Source: Clostridia bacterium (lineage in GTDB: Bacteria; Bacillota; Clostridia; Oscillospirales; Acutalibacteraceae). From it: 36,256 nucleotides of DNA. This document shows, in pieces, positions 32,722 through 36,256 of the stretch (within the stretch, counting starts at the first letter, position 1; each line of letters opens with the position of its first letter). The stretch spans positions 1 to 36,256 of the forward strand of contig JAFRPB010000010.1 in NCBI GenBank assembly GCA_017429345.1, given 5' to 3'. The translations under genes and the position numbers were made by a program. The notes beneath the pieces are model-generated. The model was not told the origin of the DNA, made no database searches, and saw only the letters and a list, made by a program, of their open reading frames with translations.

Positions 32722-34470
32722 ATGAAGCATTGGAAAAAAGTTTTATCCGTAATTCTTGCGGCGCTGATGGCGCTCGCGCTTGCGGTGCCCGCTTTTGCCG
32801 GAAGCCCCGAAACGCTCGGGCTGTTCTCGGGGAAATATGCCGAGGCGGACGCGCTGATCTACGAGGCCATGCTCAGCGGAGAGACAAGGGTCGACCTGAG
32901 CGACTTCTCGTTTGACTCGCAGCTCAGCGGCGGCAGGAGTTTCATGGATTTCTGCATCGCCGTGCGCGAAAATCATCCGGACGCGTTTTATGTGAACACG
33001 CTGAGCTACAGCTACAGCAACGGGAAAGTCACGGGCGTCACGATCAATCGCAACGAGAATTATTCCGCGTCGCAGATCTCGAAGACCAACGCCGCGGTCG
33101 CATCGGCCGTCGCCGAGGCGGACGCGCTCGGGCTGAACGATCTCAACAGAGTTCTGTTCGCGGTCAACTTCCTGAAAGAGCGCTCTTACTGCGGCAGCTC
33201 CGAGGAAAATAAATACAACACGGCTTACGATGCGATCATGACCTCGAACGGTTCCGCTTTCGCACACGCGAAAGCGCTCGCCTGGGTTCTGAAAGCGCTC
33301 GGGATCGAGGCGTATTATACGACCTCCGAAAGCACCACCTGCCCGTTTGATCTTGTGATCCTCAACGGCAAGAGCTATTTTGTCGATATGACGATGACCG
33401 GCGTCACGGAAGCAATGTCCGTTCTGCTCAGCGAAGCGAAAATGATCGAAAAAAGACACGATATGACGTCTTCGAGCAAAATCAGAGCGTGCTCATGGAA
33501 GAATGTTAAAGGCCTCTGCACAACGACGACCTATGATAACGCATGGTGGAATATCGCCTGCGCCGGCATGGGCTACGACGGCGGCTTCTGGTATTATTCC
33601 GACCACGTCAATCTCTATAAGGGCAAAATGAGCGTTCCGAAAAGCGGAACAAAACTGACCGACCGCAAAAAAGAAAGATGGTTCGCGGGCAGCAGTTCAA
33701 GCTGTATCGACGTAGTCGCCGCCGGCGGCAACGCTTTCTTCAACACGCCCGATACGATCGTGAGATACGAGATCGCCACCGGAGAACAGACCGATTTTTA
33801 TACCCTTTCTTCGACGGAGCTTCAGAAGGGGAAAATCATCGATCTTGAAGTCAACGGCAAAAAAATCGTATACAAGCTTTCCGATAATTACAACGCGTTT
33901 TATGAAGCCGGGCATATCACCTATACCGGCTCCGTCGCGTATACCTGCGACGCGCACTCCTTCAGTGAATGGACCGAGGTCGATCCCGGCACATGCGTCA
34001 GACACGCGACGGAAAAGAGGACCTGTACCGTCTGCAAGGCCGTCGAGACCAGAGAAACCGACCGTTACGGCGACCACGTCTGCGATAACTGGACCGTAAC
34101 AAAGGAGGCGACCTGTATCGAACCGGGAACCGAAAGCGGCGTCTGCACCCTTTGCGGCGCGCCTGTGACGAGGGATACCGCGCTCGCCGATCACACCTAC
34201 GTTGAGTGGGTCGTGACCAAAGATGCGACCTGCGGCGAAGACGGCGAAGAGCAGGCGGTCTGCGCGGTCGAGGGCTGCGACAACGTCGGCACGAGAGCCA
34301 TCCCCGCAACCGGGAATCATATCGACGCCGACGGCGACGAGATCTGCGACGAGTGCGGCGCGGACCTCAAAAAGCCGCTCACCGGCATCAAGGCGTTTTT
34401 CGCGAAGCTGAAAGCGTTCTTTGAGAAGATCGCCGAATTCTTCAGAAATCTGTTCGGCAAAAAGGGCTGA
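32722..34470 (+). CDS. Secreted protein with degenerate transglutaminase-like core and CxxC repeats
   Basis: 582-aa exported protein; signal peptide to AFAG (about 27). Residues about 140-225 follow the transglutaminase-core pattern (NTAYDAIMTSNGSAFAHAKA, ALGIEAYYT, NGKSYFVDMTM). The catalytic Cys position is Ala (179) and the His position is occupied near C207, so only the Asp (222) of the triad remains. Residues about 410-555 hold Cys/His-rich repeats of the KEATC.EPGTESGVCTLCG type. These are common on surface proteins of gut Clostridia. The C-terminus is an aromatic amphipathic helix, ending EFFRNLFGKKG. Predicted to be a binding or scaffold protein rather than an enzyme. It is divergent from the VanY operon, with its own terminator downstream. 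Confidence 0.82.
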   Translation: MKHWKKVLSVILAALMALALAVPAFAGSPETLGLFSGKYAEADALIYEAMLSGETRVDLSDFSFDSQLSGGRSFMDFCIAVRENHPDAFYVNTLSYSYSNGKVTGVTINRNENYSASQISKTNAAVASAVAEADALGLNDLNRVLFAVNFLKERSYCGSSEENKYNTAYDAIMTSNGSAFAHAKALAWVLKALGIEAYYTTSESTTCPFDLVILNGKSYFVDMTMTGVTEAMSVLLSEAKMIEKRHDMTSSSKIRACSWKNVKGLCTTTTYDNAWWNIACAGMGYDGGFWYYSDHVNLYKGKMSVPKSGTKLTDRKKERWFAGSSSSCIDVVAAGGNAFFNTPDTIVRYEIATGEQTDFYTLSSTELQKGKIIDLEVNGKKIVYKLSDNYNAFYEAGHITYTGSVAYTCDAHSFSEWTEVDPGTCVRHATEKRTCTVCKAVETRETDRYGDHVCDNWTVTKEATCIEPGTESGVCTLCGAPVTRDTALADHTYVEWVVTKDATCGEDGEEQAVCAVEGCDNVGTRAIPATGNHIDADGDEICDECGADLKKPLTGIKAFFAKLKAFFEKIAEFFRNLFGKKG

Positions 34471-34557
34471 TCCCGACGCCTTTCAAACAAATCAAAAGAC
34501 TCAAAAAACCGCTCCGGCGCATCTGCCACGGGGCGATAAGGAAGTAATTATGTAAAG

Positions 34558-34598
34558 TACGGTGTGTCTCGGAAACGGGGCACACCGTATTCTTTTTT
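34558..34598 (+). terminator. Intrinsic terminator after the secreted protein gene
   Basis: TACGGTGTG (34558-34566) and CACACCGTA (34581-34589) form a 9-bp stem, followed by TTCTTTTTT. Orientation fits the plus-strand secreted protein gene ending at 34470. Confidence 0.85.
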
Positions 34599-34628
34599 GA
34601 AGCAATCAAGTCTCTATAACCTACTGTT

Positions 34629-36256
34629 TTAAGCAACCGGTTTGAATACATTCGGATTGTTCTTGATCTCGTCCATCATGGCGAGGATTTCTTCTTCGGT
34701 CGGGATCGTGATTATACCTACGGCTGTAAAATAGATATCCACTTTTACGTGACAATGCCCGTCGTACTTGTCGTTGTTATGGACCTCAATGCGCTGAATC
34801 AATGAATTTACGATCGTAGGCGTAAGCTCTTTCACATCCGTCATTTCACGAAGCGTTTTTATGAGCAGTCGGACGTCGACCGCCTGTTGCTCGGACGATT
34901 CCAGCTTTTTTCTGCCTTCGGTAACGGTAACGCTGAGTTCCTTTTGTTCTGCCTCATAGCTGCGGGAATATTTTGCGTACCGTTCATCATCCAGCTTGCC
35001 CAGAGCGTTATCCTCATACGCCTTTGCCAGTAACCTGTCCAGCTCCAGCAAACGTCTTGCGCCATCCTCGACCGCCAGTTTCAGCTTCTTGTGATCTGCC
35101 TGCCGGATCGCGCTGTTTTTCTTTGCCAGCATATACAGGAATACCGGCTCATACAGACGAACGAAATCCGCAAGATCCCATACGGCTTCGTGAACGATCT
35201 TCTCAAGCACTATGTCCCGGATATAATGGATTTTGCATTTTCCTCTGCCGTCTTTGTAGTTGGCGCAGCGATAGAATTCCTGATCCCGGCGAAGGCTTTT
35301 AGCAGCACAGAAGTGGAGCTTCGCTCCGCAATCCGGACAATACACCAGCCCGGAGAACAGGCTTGTCCTGCCCGTTGCGGTCGGTCTGCGCCGGTTCTCT
35401 CTCAATTCCTGTACCCGCAGCCATTCTTCCTCGCAGATGATCGGTTCCTGCATATTCGGAATGATCTGATACTCCTCCACAGGACGATAGATCGTTTTGT
35501 GTACCTTGTAGCTGACGGTAGTGGATTTGAAATTGACCGCGCAGCCGGTGTACTGTCGGTTTTCAAGAATACCCGCAACGGTACTGTCTTTCCAGTGATA
35601 CGGATTTTCGGGAACACGATTACCGTGCCGTCTGCCGATGGATTCATAATATGCGGTCGGAACGAAGATCTTTTCCCGTTCAAGCTGTCTTGCGATCTGC
35701 GAAGGACCGCGTCCCGCCAGACAAAGAGCATAGATTTTTCTGACAACCGCGGCGGCGGGTCCGTCGATCAGCCATTTCCCTTTTTGAGAAGGATCTCTGA
35801 CGTAACCGAAAGGAACCGTTGACGCGATACGCTCGCCGTGATCCGCCTTTGTCTGCCAGACGGCTCGGATCTTTTTACTTGTCTGCGCCGCGTACCACTC
35901 GTTGAAGATGTTGTAGAACGGCATCATCTCCATGCCGTCGCCGGTTGTGCTGTTCACATTTTCCTGAATGGAGATAAAGGTAATGCCGAGAGACGGATAG
36001 ACGATCTGCGTCAAGCGCCCCGCTTCCACCTGCTCACGCCCGAAGCGGGAAAGGTCTTTAACGATGATCGTGCCGATTTTTCCTTCCTCTGCCATGCGCT
36101 GCATCCGTTGAAAGTCCTCACGGTCAAAACTGGTGCCGGATATGCCGTCGTCAACGAAAAACATGGTGTTTTTGTAACCGTTGCGCTTTGCATAATCCGA
36201 AAGGATCTGCTTTTGATTTTTGATACTGTTGGAATCCTGATCTTTGTTTTGCCGCC
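34629..36256 (-). CDS. Large serine recombinase (TndX/Tn4451-type), partial
   Basis: The 5' end lies beyond the right edge; in-frame codons (IKNQKQILSDYAKRNGYKN) run from the edge into the visible part. The catalytic Ser lies outside the window. Visible parts are the resolvase core (FFVDDGISGTSFDR, DLSRFGREQVEAG), the recombinase domain (PFGYVRDP, WKDSTVAGILENRQYTG), the zinc ribbon YCPDCGAKL..FYRCANYKDGRGKC, a coiled-coil (KKNSAIRQADHKKLKLAVE) and a DUF4368-like C-terminus (DIYFTAVGIITIP). These enzymes excise and integrate conjugative or mobilisable elements in clostridia. Codon use seems less GC-rich than in the GH genes. The element itself probably lies to the right. Confidence 0.92.
   Translation of the reverse strand, partial: RQNKDQDSNSIKNQKQILSDYAKRNGYKNTMFFVDDGISGTSFDREDFQRMQRMAEEGKIGTIIVKDLSRFGREQVEAGRLTQIVYPSLGITFISIQENVNSTTGDGMEMMPFYNIFNEWYAAQTSKKIRAVWQTKADHGERIASTVPFGYVRDPSQKGKWLIDGPAAAVVRKIYALCLAGRGPSQIARQLEREKIFVPTAYYESIGRRHGNRVPENPYHWKDSTVAGILENRQYTGCAVNFKSTTVSYKVHKTIYRPVEEYQIIPNMQEPIICEEEWLRVQELRENRRRPTATGRTSLFSGLVYCPDCGAKLHFCAAKSLRRDQEFYRCANYKDGRGKCKIHYIRDIVLEKIVHEAVWDLADFVRLYEPVFLYMLAKKNSAIRQADHKKLKLAVEDGARRLLELDRLLAKAYEDNALGKLDDERYAKYSRSYEAEQKELSVTVTEGRKKLESSEQQAVDVRLLIKTLREMTDVKELTPTIVNSLIQRIEVHNNDKYDGHCHVKVDIYFTAVGIITIPTEEEILAMMDEIKNNPNVFKPVA

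Overview
The window reads as a chromosomal segment of an uncultured, fairly GC-rich gut-type Clostridia (Oscillospirales or Christensenellales-like). This rests on the families present: a GPH symporter with GH78/GH106/GH29/GH3 enzymes, CPCC-type and WYL proteins, a TIGR02172-like STAS-kinase, Cys-rich secreted repeats, a SAM-clan riboswitch and a TndX-type serine recombinase. Taxonomy is inference; no rRNA or tRNA gene was seen.

Left third (1-14.6 kb), plant-glycan use. A secreted DUF5060/DUF4038 (apiosidase-like) enzyme lies on the minus strand behind its own promoter. A TetR regulator is divergent from a GPH symporter, GH78 rhamnosidase and lipoprotein operon, whose promoter carries a palindrome between the -35 and -10 boxes. 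A convergent minus-strand operon encodes a HAD phosphatase, a GH106-like enzyme and a GH29 fucosidase. The GH78, GH106-like and GH29 enzymes lack signal peptides, so imported rhamnose- and fucose-containing oligosaccharides are probably cut in the cytoplasm. Two clear copies, and possibly a third, of a structured dispersed repeat sit in the intergenic spaces.

Middle (14.6-24.1 kb, plus strand), accessory island. A MoxR/CbbQ-like AAA+ ATPase, a Sel1-repeat protein and a VWA protein with an N-terminal HExxH metallopeptidase-like domain form a tight module. After it come a small CPCC protein, a damaged small gene that lost its start codon, a WYL regulator and a PD-(D/E)xK nuclease-like protein. 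Four small immunity-like or unknown genes and an N-formylglutamate amidohydrolase-like gene complete the island. The amidohydrolase-like gene is preceded by a SAM-I/IV-type riboswitch. Its P1 3' strand can instead pair with the Shine-Dalgarno sequence, which predicts a SAM-activated switch. This island is the best candidate for an undescribed system.

Right third (24.1-36.3 kb). Seven minus-strand genes with 18-41 bp gaps run from a VanY-type lipoprotein to a GNAT, ending at a clear terminator. In order they encode VanY, STAS-kinase, STAS, GH3, a metallophosphoesterase, a metallo-beta-lactamase/TIM-barrel fusion and GNAT. Divergent from them is a secreted protein with a degenerate transglutaminase-like core and CxxC repeats. 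The window ends inside a large serine recombinase, which probably marks the edge of an integrative element lying to the right.
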